A DNA stretch of 64,000 nucleotides from Mactra quadrangularis (Eukaryota > Mollusca > Bivalvia > Venerida > Mactridae), in contig CM046299.1 in NCBI GenBank assembly GCA_025267735.1, positions 24,330,468-24,394,467 on the forward strand, written 5' to 3'. The notes under the pieces are model-generated. The model made no database searches and was not told the DNA's origin. It saw only the letters and a list, made by a program, of their open reading frames with translations. Below are positions 35,435 through 49,375 of this stretch, in pieces. The position numbers were made by a program, and so were the translations under genes. Each line of letters starts with the position of its first letter. The stretch's first letter is position 1.

Positions 35435-37830
35435 GTCATTCCATAAAGAGCACAGCCTTCAGACTAAACTACGCAAAAACTACGAACAAAAGCTTGAAAT
35501 AAATCTATATACCATAAAAGTAGACATAACCGGTCATTTATAATTTTATAACACTTCAACAATCTCTATTGCAACTCCTCAAAACAACGAAAAGTTCACT
35601 TATAAACTACAAACAACACTTAATAAAAATAATTTAAAGTAACTGGTTCATTTCTGAACCAGAAAACATGTTCTCATACAATCTCAGGGGGGAGACATGA
35701 ATGTTCTCTTTAAAATGTTTACTCCCATTGACATTGGCGTTAGCTATGAGATTTAAAATTATAGAAGCATATCAATGAAAAAGAGAAACGAGATATTTTG
35801 TTATTCCAGTGTTTTTGTTGACAGACGATAATACACCATTGATCAATATACATCTGCAACTCAATTTAGTAAAATTTTAGTTCTAAAAAGTTAGATATGA
35901 CGTCTTGACTCAGCAAATCTTCAAGAGTCATGACGTCATGCGTCAGCAAAAATTCTTTCTTGTATTAAAGATCAACTTTGTTATTTGTGTCCAGCCATTG
36001 TACATTTTTACATGATAACAATTTTGAATGCAAGACTCAACAAACGATAAATACTTGTGCATTTGATAAAAATACGGTTGAGAACATTCAATTAGAATGA
36101 TCAAACTATTTGTGAGCTGTTTTATATACATGTAGGTAATAAATAGTATTCTATATCACGTAGAGACATTAATCTGCATGAGTAGACCTAGAACCCCTCT
36201 TGTAACTTCAAGAGCATATTAAGCAAAATTGATGAGCCTCTATTCAAAAGTAAGTGTCTTTTTTACAATCAACAAATACATTGAAGACGTCCCCCAAGGT
36301 GCATATCGTATAGAAAGTGTATATTTGTACACACACGTATGACAAAACCATGTCATTACATTACAAATAGACTATAACCAATCAAAATTGATTTTTGGAT
36401 TGATTTTATTATGTTTTATAAATTAAATTGCATGTTAAATTGATTTAAAATTGATATAAAATAGATAAGAAAAAATAACAAAATTTTAAATGTTTTTAAA
36501 GTAGCATTTGACAAACATGATAAACCTTAGGTTCATTCTTCGTAATATGTAAGCAATCAAAATGCACCTTACAAGAAATGAAAATACATATTTATCTACT
36601 CAGTAATCATTATAAATTCAAAACTGATTCGTTAGCTCGGAATACATTGAAACAATAAAACAATGAAGGGTGTGATTTTCCCGCCAAAATAATAAGACAC
36701 AAACCTTTTATGACGTAAAACTCTTTCATTATAATTATCCTTAATTGATTAAAAACATAACAACTATCCTCATGAAAATAACTCACAAGTTACAACTCAC
36801 TAAAATGCTATATTGCAATGTTCAATTCACAAATGCTCAGGTTAGGCAGATTGCTTTAATTGTTTTCGATCTCAAACGTTATAAACAAAGGATGATTTCA
36901 AGATTTTAATTTAGATTAAAAAACAGTCGACAAAACTATACAATGATTGGACAAAAAAAGACAAATGTGATCAAACGATATAACAAAACTGAAACAAATG
37001 ATACAAAAATTGACATTTTTTTGAGGCTATGTCACCGTGACGTAATTGTCCTATAGCTTAAAGGGCTAGTTAGAGGGTTACATTGCCAGATAACATCATT
37101 TTTACCAAACGGTGCAGACGATCAACCATCTTCAAACGGTGTCACATTATAATCACACGAGCGTATTAATTTCATTCTTACAATCGTTCAAGTATACAAA
37201 AAGTAACAACGTCTTGATAACTTAAGAAATACAAGAGAAAAATCGAGTACAATCCATTAACATGTTTCATTTTGTAAATTGTACGCGTACTTAAAAGCTT
37301 TTCGACCTTTTTTGAAGAAATCTGACCTTTGGTGACCAATTTGCGTGTTTTCTTTCAAAGGTAGGTTTCATTTTCAAAAGTGTACTTAAAAATGCTCGCA
37401 GCCCTATAAATAATTGAAATTCTTTTTGTTGAGTAATTAGCAAACCTTAATTAAGAAATTTGATACGAGCAGGTACCCCTTTTTGTCTAGTTTGTGACTC
37501 CAGGTACATAATTACAAATCACGTTCGTTTAAATAAAGTCTACATACATTCGAGACTGTAGTAACTCGCTCATTTACGCAATGCACTTACTACAGTCTTG
37601 CGGGCAACGCTCGACATGTTTAATGCAATGGTCATTTTTGAGATGAGAATAACATGGATATCAGCAGACGAGATCTACTTCTGACTGTCTTAGGATTGAA
37701 TACCACGTGATCTCAGATGATCACGTGGTCTTGAGATAATCAAAATGTGATCAGTATTTTTTTTCATCTTTATATGAAATTGAAAGATTACAGCTCTTTC
37801 TCTTTATATAATTTAAGACAACCCCTTAAT
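35435..37830. other. AT-rich intergenic sequence
   Basis: No gene recognised. A perfect 11-bp-arm hairpin (ACCACGTGATC / GATCACGTGGT) lies at about 37701-37729. Nothing else stands out. Confidence 0.45.
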
Positions 37831-38050
37831 GGAGAGGGCGTGATCGAGCGGTTACGACGTTTAACTGGTAATAAATATATTCGATAGCAAGATTAGTGTT
37901 GGTTTGAATAAAATTCAAATTTATCTTGTTTTCCTAAAGCAAGAAAACTTATCCTCACTGCCCTGTGCTGGGGACCAGGAAGAGGACAAGACAGTGATTT
38001 ATATAAGAACTTGTTTCATGATCGAGCTAAAATAGGTTTGTATATGAATA
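37831..38050 (+). mobile_element. tRNA-derived SINE, family 1 (full head)
   Basis: GCGTGATCGAGCGGTTACGAC is an A-box region of tRNA-Leu/Ser type. A degenerate B box (GTTGGTTTGAATAAA), then AGCAAGAAAACTTATCCTCA, GGGGACCAGGAAGAGGA and TGTTTCATGATCGAGCT follow. It aligns along its length with 52727-52945. Confidence 0.82.
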
Positions 38051-38726
38051 TAACCCTTAAAGGAACCCTTTCTCGAAGTTTAGTAGATTGACCGATGCAT
38101 TCTTAACCACAGGAGTTCATTTTGGTAGACGTAAGCTACCGTGCACATTATAAACAGTCAATGTATGTTTACAAAATATGGGGTAAACATAAGATTGTTT
38201 GCTCTTTCTATCGACAGGTGAAACTATTCCAAAGTTTGATAAGAGCATCGATTATAACCTTCCTAACTTATCATCGAGTATTTGGACCAAACAATTCATG
38301 TCAATAGATCGTCAATTCACTGGTAATCTTTACTGTACTTAGAGTTCTTATCTCTTCCTAATATTTTACTGACGTGGTCTCCGTACATAGCTCAACTCAT
38401 TCAATAACTCCTGATAAATACATTATAACATATTTTATCAGGCATTAGCATGGAGTTAACATTTTATGAGCGAACTTTTTGTCTGAGTGCATATTAATAA
38501 AACTCTGAAATTTGATGAAATGTCTGTTACAAAGAGTCACGATTTTTAAGTAATACTTATGAATTTAAATTACATTCATGATACATGATTGTAGTTGTGG
38601 TAGTTCTCGAGTCTTTGCATTTCAGATTGCTCATAGTTATATTACTGATGAAATAAATATAAAATAAAAAATAAAAAAGTGATGATGTCACACATAATTA
38701 TGACGTATTTTCAAAAGTTTTAAGCT

Positions 38727-40682
38727 CAGGCAACAAATTATATACAGCATTTATTGACTATGAAAAGGCCTTTGACAAAATTAATCATTCGTTTTTATGG
38801 CATAAAATGCAAAAAGAATCCGTAAGCACTAAGATGATATCAGCGCTTAAAGGAATGTATGCAACAGTAAAAAGTGTCGTGAAGTATAAATGCGAAACGT
38901 CTCAATGTATACAGTCGTTCCAAGGAGTAAAACAAGGAGATGCTAGTTCTGCGCTACTATTCATGCTCTATGTAAATGATATAGTACAAAATATTAATAC
39001 AGATATACAAGGATTATTTTCTATAAATGAACTAAAGTTGTTCTTAATTCTATTTGCTGACGATCAAGCTCTATTCGCGCTAAGTGCTGCTGCATTACAA
39101 AGCATGCTAACCGACCTTGAACTTTACTGTAATAAATAGCAGCTTAAAATCAATACGAATAAAACCAAAATTTTAATATTTGAAAAAAGCACGAGGCACA
39201 CAAGTTATGATTTCTATCTGTATGGCATAAAACTTGATTTAGTAACATCATTTAAATATCTAGGAGTATATTTCTTTAAAAATGGAAATTGGAATAGAAG
39301 TCAACAGAAAATAGCTGAACATTCTTCTCGTGCAATGCACAGACTTTTCTCAATTTTCCATCAATACGAATTTAAGATAGTAGACAAATTAAAACTGTTT
39401 GATATTCTTGTATCATCTGTTTTGCACTATTCTGCCGAAATTTGGGCTTATAATAAAGGTACAAACATCGAATTAGTGCATACAAAGTTTCTTCGAAAAA
39501 TTCTCTGCGTAAACAAATCTACTAATTTAGCTGCTTTATACGGTGAACTAGGTAGACTACCCTTAATTGTAATACGAAAAATTAAAATGTTAAAATATTG
39601 GATAAAAATACTGCGTTCCGAAAACCAATGTCTTACTAAACAGGTATACACATTTCTTAAAAACGATGCAGACAACGGTATCACTTACAATGGCCAAAAC
39701 TGGGCATATCAAGTAAAAACATTACTTAATGATCTAGGACTTACATATTTATGGATAAACCAAAACACCAATGAAATCAACCTATCAATGCTTAAACAAA
39801 GAATATATGATACTTACTACCAATCGTGGTATGCAGAATTTAACAACTCACAAAGACTGTCCACATACTCAATTTTTAAACATACATTCCAACTAGAGCC
39901 ATATTTAGATTTCATTCAAGAACGAAAGTACAGAATAGCTTTATCAAAATTTCGAGTATCTTCACATTCACTATACATTGAAAAAGGTAGACACTTAAAC
40001 ATACCACGTGACAGTCGTATCTGTACTTGTTGTAACATGAAAATGATTGAAAACGAATATCATTTCCTACTTGTTTGCCCTGCATACAGTGATATTAGAA
40101 TTAAATATTTAAAATCTCACTACAGAAGATGGCCAACAATAAATAAATTTGAAAAAATAATGTCATCAAATAATAAAAAAGAAATAATCAACCTGTCGAA
40201 ATATGTGTATTTTGCAAATATCCTTCGTCTATCACTGTTACATTAATTTAAGCGAGTAAAAATCCTGTCTTTGCTGTTCTTTCCTCCTGACATAAAAACA
40301 AAACTTTTGTATACGCATTGTCTTACCACATACTTTACTTTACCTCATTACCGCTACTTCCAGCACTTATATATTTATTCTGTCTTTGTTAGTCCCACTA
40401 ATAACTTAATGTATTATATTTAGTTTATATAGTAAAATATTATAAGTTATTGGTCATATTATTCGATAATTGATTCTTGATGAGTAACTTATTTGAATTT
40501 ATTTTTCTGTTTCATATATTATCATTTGAATTTATTTTTCTGTTTCATATGTACTCATTTGAATTTATGCATGTTTGTTTTGTTCTTTGTAAATATGTAA
40601 TTGTCTATGTATGTTCTTGGCCAGAAGCCTAATGAATAGGCTTAATGCTTAATAAACGTATTGTATTGTATTGTATTGTATA
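38727..40682 (+). mobile_element. 5'-truncated non-LTR retrotransposon (LINE), RT to 3' tail
   Basis: One frame runs from about 38727 to the stop at 40246, broken by a single TAG (39137-39139). It starts inside the reverse transcriptase: FIDYEKAFDKINH (motif A Asp), FQGVKQGDASSALLFMLYVND (motif B) and LFADDQALFAL (motif C, FADD at 39053-39064). After the TAG come QLKINTNKTKI, a thumb/connection region and a C-terminal CTCCNMKM...EYHFLLVCPAY zinc-knuckle-like motif. The 3' UTR ends in AATAAACG and (TATTG)n at 40659-40682. The endonuclease and any ORF1 are missing, as expected for incomplete target-primed reverse transcription. The TAG replaces the Trp usual in CxxWxLxIN, consistent with TGG to TAG. 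Clade not resolved. Confidence 0.93.
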
Positions 40683-40800
40683 CTATTAAGTGACCAAACA
40701 GTTCTTCTTCACCAACTTTCTCCCTTTAAGGTGTTTTATGTATAATGCACCAATTTATTACTGACAGCAAGCTAGCGTTTGAACTTAAGACTTAAACTAC

Positions 40801-41542
40801 GTTAAGGTTCATGTAAGTCTTGGTTTGCTAAAAAATAGTTTAACAGAAATAGCTCTAATTCTGTCATATTTCCACCAACAGTAGTGTTTTATACATCAAA
40901 ATGTTTCTTATGAAAGATACAAAGTGATGCTGGTCATCAATTATGATAAAAATACTTATCAAAAGATGTATTTGAAAATTGATGCTGCATAAATAAAAAT
41001 ACCAAATTACATTAAAATTTTCTCACAACAAAATTTTACATTAATTCCTTTACAGAACTTTATAGTACACATTCCAATGAAGGTACTGCAATATTTATAA
41101 CCTCAATAAATATTAAAACAAAACTAAGGCAATTGAAAAACTAAAGTGAAAGTAGAAACAGGGTCGTGAAAACCCATTACACTTGTATCTGTCAAAATGT
41201 TTTTCATTTACCTTAGTTTTGTTTTAACATTTATTTAGGTTATAAATGTTGGAGTACCTTAATTGGAACATGAACTATAATGTTATATAAATGATTTAAT
41301 GTTAAATTAGTTTGTAAAAAATTCTTAATGTCTTTTAGTATTTTCAGTTTTACAGCATCAATTTTGCAAATGCATCTTTCGGTAAACGTTTTCATCTGAA
41401 TTAATTACCAGCATCACATTGTATGTTTCATAAGGAACAATTTGATGTATAATACACTGCTCTTGATGGAAATATGAAAGAGTTAGAGCATTTTTCATTT
41501 TACTATTTTTAATGCAAACAAAGACTTTACTTGAACCTTAAC
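40801..41542. repeat. 742-bp foldback palindrome with arms of about 350 bp
   Basis: GTTAAGGTTC at 40801 pairs with GAACCTTAAC ending at 41542, and the complementarity continues inward to about 41150/41200 at roughly 75-80% identity by eye. Matching blocks include ATACATCAAAATGTTTCTTATG, GTGATGCTGGT, AATTGATGCTG, CCTCAATAAATATTAAAACA and AAAACTAAGG with their inverses in the other arm. The centre (about 41150-41200) is unpaired. No open frame. It could be a foldback transposon or an inverted duplication. If transcribed it would form a very long imperfect dsRNA hairpin. Confidence 0.88.
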
Positions 41543-42269
41543 AACGATTTCTTACATAGTTGTCGTTCCTACATTCCCAAGTACGATAACTCTGTCAGGA
41601 GATGGTGACCACAAGTTTCAATAATTCAAAGAAACACTATTTGGGTTCTGTAAAGTGTAGATGTGTGGTGCAGCTATCGTCGATGATGAATACTCTGAAC
41701 GTCATCGGGCTTGTTCAATGAAATATGTTCAGCTCATGGAAATTGCCCAGTAGTTACGATTGCTTGATGATATTTATAGTCAAACGCTTGTATCTACAGC
41801 ACAGGTCAGTCGACGGCGATTTTTAGATAAATGTTAAAACGATGGAATGATGAAAGAAGTTTTTATTACAAATAATGACTTGCATCTATTTATAATTCAA
41901 TCATTTTACACCACGATCCATCCAGTATACATTACAACATTTATAATAGAATGAAAAGAAAATTGCTGTATCATTGACTAAAGTACAAAGAGAAAACTGT
42001 TGGTTTGTTATTCCCACGAGCAAACAGATGTACAAATGAACAGATGAATGTGATTTATATCCTAACTTCAAATATCAGCTGTAAGGTTTGTTAACTGAAG
42101 GTATCATATATAGAAGTTTTAATGATCTACCCACCTTGGCCTGGCCCTTCTTCGGACACTACCCAATCATTAATGTTTACAAAGGATAAGTGAAACACTA
42201 GATCCTCTTATACTTTTTGACATATTAATCTCCAATTTTTATATTCGATATAAATAACTTGATTATATA

Positions 42270-42417
42270 TCTGAATGTCTTTTGTCCTCTTTTTGTATCA
42301 CAATATAAAATGGTATGTTTTTGTGTCGCATTTAAATGTATATGAATTAATATTGTATTTATTCGGAGGATGAGTATTGCTCAACCCATGCAATAAAGTA
42401 TCTGTTCTGTTCTGTTA
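42270..42417 (+). mobile_element. Possible non-LTR element 3' end with (TTCTG)n tail
   Basis: AT-rich sequence ends GCAATAAAGTATCTGTTCTG followed by further TTCTG units. AATAAA plus a pentanucleotide tail is the form of a LINE 3' end. No coding sequence upstream. Confidence 0.45.
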
Positions 42418-42580
42418 AAACTTTATATTTAAGTGTTTGATAAGTAGAACGCACGAAAGCAGCGTGAATGCTGGCGATGGTCCTGGTTTGACAAATGGCA
42501 AAAATTAGATGCAATCAATTAGCTTGAAGTCTTGTGACTAAAAAGTAATGCTTTGAGAAGCTTTTTTTAAAATTCCTAAG

Positions 42581-42647
42581 CGGTCGCCATGATTCCGAGT
42601 CAAAAGCACTATAGCGTTTTTGATTCGGAACCATGCAGACCGCCTAT
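42581..42647. repeat. Inverted repeat with GACCGCCTATG end
   Basis: CGGTCGCCATGATTCCGAGT and its imperfect inverse (GATTCGGAACCATGCAGACCG) face each other over about 11 bp. The same end words occur at about 15330-15385 (TTCGGTTCCGAGTG, GACCGCCTATGAG) and at about 49992-50087 (CATAGGCGGC to GCCGCCTATG), so this is a small dispersed family of hairpin elements. Confidence 0.6.
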
Positions 42648-42649
42648 GG

Positions 42650-45600
42650 TCCAACCGTTTTGATGTTTTCTAAGACAAGTACAAAAAGCCTTAGCTATTT
42701 TCTACATCGAACTAGTCGCGTTTGAGCCATCGTACTAATTTCACGTATGAATCTTCAAATATCGTACAAGTATTAAATTTTTTTTTTGCACTGAAAGCAT
42801 TTTACATTATTGAAAGGTATGTTATGATATAAGAAAATCACTCGACATAAAATATACACATGATTTCATATCAAACAGATCAGTGCATTCACTCTTAGTA
42901 TTTTAAATATTATTTCTGTAACTTGAGAGAAAATAAACGCTAATTTATGTCAGTGTCACAGACCTGGTTATGATATGTAGAACAAAGAAATGCCGGCTAA
43001 TGTTTGCAAACATTTATTGAAGGACAATAGCGAGAAAATGGTGAAATTTTAAACAAATAATATGTAATGTGAGCCATACGGAATATGCTTATTCATTTGA
43101 ATCAAAACTTAAGCAGGGCTATAATGGAAACACATAAAATGTCTTTTTTACTGAATGAGTACTTAAATATAATGTTATCATAAAAATCAATTAATATGAA
43201 CATTTAAGATATAAATAATTTAAAATTGACCATAAATATAACCAATAATCACTTTCAAATTGTTTAATCTAAATAAAATTTATGGTTGACCAAATGTTTG
43301 AAACAGATGTTTTATAGATGAAAACCACTAGTAAAAAATGCCATATTCTCATACATTTTTGTCAAAATGTCACAAAATTTGTAATTAATAGTTATAGGCC
43401 GAGAGATATTCACTCTGATCAATGTTCATTATAATACATTGCATGGTTCACACACCGCAATACAACTAGCATACTTTAACTATAATTTTATAACATGTAC
43501 TAATGGTGCATATTGCACAGTTCATAAATTCAAACTTTGCATGTTGATAAAAATAAGTGTCGAGGATTAAACGGTTTCTACATACGAGTTAATCTATTTT
43601 ATAAATGTATTTGATTTAAGTGAAAGCATTTACCAGTAAAAAATATAAAGTACAACTAAACCCCCCTAAACTGCACTTGCTGTACCAACTTACCAAGAAA
43701 TAATTCCGGTTTAGAGAGGTTTCCGGAAAAATTGGCCTTATACATTCCTTAGATTATACCTATTTTATTCATATTGCTTATTTTGTGAATTATGCGCTTA
43801 TGAACAAGTCTCAAATTAATGATATTATAGACAGAACGACATTCCAGGTTCTATTTTATACATACAAATACATAAGTTATCCGGAAACTTATCATATCCT
43901 AAGTAACATCATGGACGGTGTCAAAGGTGTTCAGACAACACAGGTTACACTGTATAGACATAGTACCAGACAATGACTAGCTATCGAGTATTTACTGTAA
44001 GTCATGGGACTCTGAGTTCTTCGATTAAAACTCAACAAAATTTCAATTACAAACTTTCTTTATTATGTAATACGACTACTTCACTGTAGATGAAAGAAAA
44101 AATACACTGTATACAGTTAAGACGTTACAACGGCCAGCTAACGAGTATGTACTGCAATGCAGGCGATTGGGCTCTAAGGTCTAATTAAAAACATCGACGA
44201 AATTTCTCCATATGAAATACAAGTACATCACAGAATATGAATGAAAAGTACAAAATACATGTTGACATACCAAACAACAAGCTGTCGCCACATGTTAATC
44301 AAAATCTAGTCAACCTTATAAAAACAGAAAACATTTTTTTATTCCTTTCACTTGACAGTAAGTCCAGATTTTCATCACGTATTGATCAAATATTTCCTTA
44401 CCTGTTATATGGTAAATAAAGCCATCGTAAAATCCAATATAATCCCATATAAAACATCAGACAGAAATACAGAATTAATAATTATACCATCATAATATTA
44501 ATACAGATATTTATTAATTAATTATGTACAATGTATCATTAATGTGTCAATATATATGTATGTTATGATCATAAACACGTGTTTTATGCATTCATAGCGC
44601 CCAAGTGTCCGTCGATAATAAACTAGTGTATTAACTAACGTATAACATAATCTATTCAACTAACTGTTCGACATTTTTCACTGATAAAAAGTCCAATCCT
44701 ATTCCAGAACAATTCAAGCCGCTATCTTAAGGTCACATCACATCAAATAGTTATTTGGATAAAAATTAAATAAAAAACAGATTGTACGAACGTAACAAGC
44801 GGTCATTCTATACTATCGTACAGCCGTGAGCGAAATTATGATTTTTAACGCTAACTAGGTAAAACAATGTACAGCCAAATATACATGAACGTATTATAAC
44901 GAGTTGTGGCTTGATAAAATGGCTTCGATTTTTTCCTCTTCGATAAACACTGGGATTAAGGCTAAAATGTATGTTAATCCAGCAGTTTGACGATAATCTA
45001 TCAATGTTAAAGTTATTATACAAGTGATACAAGTTAATCCTCTAAGATTTATTAATTCGTTGAAATGTCAGAATTTTATAATGTAAAAGTATATTAAAAT
45101 TTAATTATACATCAACATAATAATTAAATGTCGCTGCTGAGAAGTTGCACCTATTAATTAAATGTATTATCATTAATTTTGTATACTTTGGCGAGCAGTA
45201 ATACTCTAGATCATTGTCAACGGTTTTAGATTGACCGTCAATGGAGATTGTCCCGATTGGTTTCATATACATGTGTCTTTTCATATTTTTATTTCTTCCC
45301 TTTTCCCCCTTAATTATGTATATTTGTTTGTTTGTTTGCTTTTTTCGAACTGTATATATCCTATTGGCAAAAAAACCTATAAATTTCTGTGCTAAATAAA
45401 ATATTGAACTGGAACTTGTGCATTTATCATAAAAAAACACTACTCAAACTGCCAGTGTGAAACAAACAAAAATGTGTAAACATTATGAAAAAATACACGA
45501 GACGGTTTTTTATTCTTCAATTTAAGAGCTTAGGATTGAAGTCTAAAGGTCTCATGGTACTCAGACCATTTTGGTGGTACGCCCAGAACCAACAGAAAGG

Positions 45601-48254
45601 GTTTTGATGAAAAGTTTTATGAGTAGGGTAAGTTGTTCATTTTCTAGCACGAGACATGTTAACAATTTCTCAAAAGATAAAAAGTGATTCGTACCTTTTA
45701 TCGTGACTCAAAAAAGTAAGCTTAAAACTTGATCAAAGTCCAGCCCAGTTGTAACTATATACAGTGTCAAGCGAAGTACGTAAAACCAACAGCATCTGTA
45801 AAACGTGGGCGAGACCTTTTATATGATATAGAAGAAATTGAAATTAAAAACATTCATAATTTATATCAATAATTTTTTTATTAAATCAAACACAGACTAG
45901 GTGTGTCTATATAGGGTGTTGAATAATCTAATTTTCCTGAATTATTTATTCCAAATATATATTTTATAAAAATCATAATATAATACACCATGTTTGATTT
46001 CAAAATAACAATGTCCTGAATATAACATAGTAAATATTCAACATTTGTATTTCAATTTCTAGTGAAATTAACTAAAGATGTCTGATAATAGCGTCTTAGA
46101 ATTTTGTATGAAATATAAACAAATTATGACAATACTTCAGTAAACAATCTTCCACCGTTTACACTTTTAAAGTAAATATTACCAGAATTGAAGATTTCAA
46201 TGGAGAGTACGAAGCGGAATACATTTTTGTATTTAAACTTTCCAATCCGATTGAAGGGGAAATTAATCACACAATATCAATTATATAGAGATGTATTAAG
46301 TAAATAACTGCTGGCAAAGATAGGTTAAATCTGTACAAAAAATGTTGAAAACTTTAACATACATCGATAGGCATGGCAAGTTTAGAAAAATAATTTTTAT
46401 AATAGACCCAACTTGAGAGTACAATAGCTTTGGTATAAATTGTTGATATTATTATAAAAATGGTAACCATGTATACAGATTGTGACAGAACATAGAATAT
46501 TATATGACAAATGTTGGAAATATTCTAGTTATGGTGTATTTATGATGTTACTCATTAACATGCTATAGCATGGTCTTCAGTAACATAGAGGTTTCACAGT
46601 TCTTTGCCTTACAAAACTTGATAACCTATGGGTAACAAGTATGGCTAAGACCATTGACACAAAATGTGTTACATTTCACACGTTGAAAAAGGTGTAAGCA
46701 AAAGCAACAGACCTTCAACCGAGCCAAAAAGCAAACAGAGAGCTGTTGGTAGATCTGCATTGTTTTCTTATTTTTATACAGTATTGAAAGTAACAATAGT
46801 TGTTTTCCTGGCTAGTCGGGCTTTGCAGCATTCTTGCTAAAAAAAGCTCAGTTTTGAGCCGGAAAAATATGATTCATGTATTAAATAAGTATATAATTGA
46901 GAAATGCATATTATTTTGTCATCTCTACTATAACCGATGAAAAACTGCAATTTCTATGACTCAAAATATAATCATTGTTCTGAAGGTGTTTGCTTCCGTG
47001 AATCAGTTAATGTCACTATTTTCCCATTGTTGACTGCATGGTCCACAGACAAACAAGAAAGAAGGTTCATTCACAGGTGTCAACCGTTTTATCAAATTAG
47101 AAACACAGCTTTACTTCAAGTAAAATGCTTTCATCATTCACTTTATTGACAAACACATTCGGAAAACCACTCGGATGATTCCGTAAACTGACGATTGTGT
47201 TACGTAGTAATGACCGAGGTCTGACTGATAGTGTTTCTTAATACTCGCCCTTATGCCGTAATGGCTTTGGGCGAGTATAATGACCGAGGTGTTCCGAATG
47301 GGACAAACAAATATGGACCTTTATACTCATTCTTGCAGTAAAGCTTTTTAGTTGTTTTTTTCCACCGCCCTTTTTTACGGCGGAAAAACCATAAGATTCT
47401 TGTTTTCGTTATTGGTTTGAGGCGTTACTTTACCAAACAAGTTTTTAAATCTAAAAACGTCTCAGCCTGTGCTCACTGTTTGGAAGGTCTTTGCTTCTGA
47501 CTGTCGATGTTTCTGATATGTTTGCTTACACTTTTTTTGACGACAACCAGCATTGCTAAACAGCTAGCTGGATACAGACCAGGACAAAGGGTTCCTGTTT
47601 ATGCCCAAGATGACAATTGGAGTTAACATGCGTATTAGTAAGAAGAATAAGAAACAAACACCATTCTATGCAATATCAACCAAATATTCTTTAAATAAAA
47701 CCGAACAAAAACTGTACCGACAAGAAGTCTGGTGTAGACGTAAATGTCGTCTGTCGTCTGCTCACAGCTGTAAGTTTCCCAAGAATGTTTGATATTATCA
47801 AATGAATTCAGGTCATTGTTTGTATGTTATGAATTTTTATTGACAAATGCACGCTGTGAGTTCAATAACAAAACTGTTCATATCTAACTTATTCAATGAT
47901 TTTAAAGAAAAATGATAACATTACGCTTTACATCTGTGGGTAAGTTAAAATACTGAAAATATTTGTTTTATTTGAACGTTAAAATAACTTTCCACTCCCT
48001 AAATAAAAGATATGTGCTGTCAGACATGGTGAAACAAAAATAATGAATGATACGGAGACAACAATATTGCACAGACAAATATCAAATCAATATTACACTT
48101 GTATTTTAAACAATGAAGCTCTTTATTTGTAACACTCGTCTGTTTTAAAGAAAGAAATTTCACTATGAAAACTTGAAACACAGCCAGTATGCGGTTTACT
48201 GTAAGACCTTTGAAACATCAACATACTAGTAATAATTACCTACCTATAACGATC
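42650..48254. other. AT-rich intergenic sequence
   Basis: No supported gene in about 5.6 kb. The minus-strand frame at 45105-45440 (111 codons) and several 60-70 codon frames have no domain. A short hairpin ATACTCGCCC / GGGCGAGTAT at about 47241-47279 is followed by CCGAGGTGTTCCGAATG, a phrase that recurs in the 61688-61801 inverted repeat. Confidence 0.4.
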
Positions 48255-48670
48255 TTCTCTCAATTATAGCAAACTCTCAATAACAACCACCTATCAACAA
48301 CCGCGACCCCTCAATTACCATAATATTTCAATTAAAACCACCTCTCAATAACTAAAACTCTAGTCAACAGTCACCTCTAAATAACCACCATATTTCAATT
48401 GCAACCACTTCTAAAGTTTTTGGTCTAAATAACAAAAACCCTCAACAACGCCTATTCCTAAATAACAACATATTTCAATTACAACCATCTGTCAATAACA
48501 AACGCCCCTCAACAACAGCCATCCTTCAATAACCAAAATGTTTAAATTTAAACCACCTCTAAATAACCACCATCTTTTAATTACAACCATCTCTCAATAA
48601 CAGTCACCTCTAAATAACCGCCACCTCACAATTTCAGACACCTTTCAATAACAGCCATACTTCAATAACA
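48255..48670. repeat. Degenerate minisatellite (CTCAATAACAACCACC)
   Basis: About 20 imperfect units of TCTCAATAACAACCACC or ATTTCAATTACAACCA, 16-26 bp each, run to about 48670. Very low G on this strand. No coding potential. Age is suggested by the heavy divergence among units. Confidence 0.85.
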
Positions 48671-48737
48671 ACCAGCATATATTGCTTGTCTCCTACATTT
48701 TGCTATTCACAATGATCATTCTACAGTTATCTTCTTG

Positions 48738-49007
48738 TTTGGTTGGGGTTGATGCCCTAGAAGCTCTAAACATTGTTACGAGGGTCTCTTAACCTCATAA
48801 CCGCTCCTGAAAAGTCTAAATCTCTGGATTAAGCTGTTACCACGCGCATACTTATGTCAGTGACTGACAACTGTCAGCATCAGTGGTAGGAGTGAGAATG
48901 ACAGTATAAATTATTTCATGACCAAGTAACACGAAAGTATGCCTCGCCCGGAAACCGTACCCTCAATCAGTAGACTTGAGCGCTACCCGCTGAGTTAGCC
49001 GGGCGGC
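48738..49007 (-). mobile_element. tRNA-derived SINE, family 2
   Basis: Minus strand starts near CCGCCCGGCTAACTCAGCGG (A box), then TACGGTTTCCGGGCGAGGCA, CATGAAATAATTTATACTG and GTCAGTCACTGACATAAGT, to a 3' end resembling GGGCATCAACCCC. Same family as 18105-18360 and 55178-55488. Confidence 0.78.
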
Positions 49008-49375
49008 TTTCTACAGCCATAATTCTACAACTAACATTTATCCTAGTCTAACATATGGCTGATGTAGACAGGGTTTACAATAGTTCTTGTTTCTACTAAA
49101 GCTATTTCTGTTTCTATATAAATCACTTAGAATTCAATTTTAATTTCAACAGTGAAATAAGAGGAAAAACTAAGACGCAATCTCCCACACAGAATTTAAA
49201 ATATAATTGAAACAAGAAAGTAGAGTTAAATTGCAGACAGAATAAAAATCAGAGACACATGTCTCGATGGGCGATGGTCTAAAGCAAAACTAACCTACAT
49301 CCTTCTTTATTTATGTGTAGTTAGACTAGTTTTGTACTGACAAATTAATGCACTTTATAAATACAAAAATACGAA

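Noticed and set aside
45105..45440. 111-codon minus-strand frame
   Set aside because: Lys/Asn/Ile/Tyr-rich, no domain; consistent with chance in AT-rich DNA.
48255..48670. CRISPR-like array
   Set aside because: Units are degenerate with no constant repeat/spacer architecture, and the context is eukaryotic.
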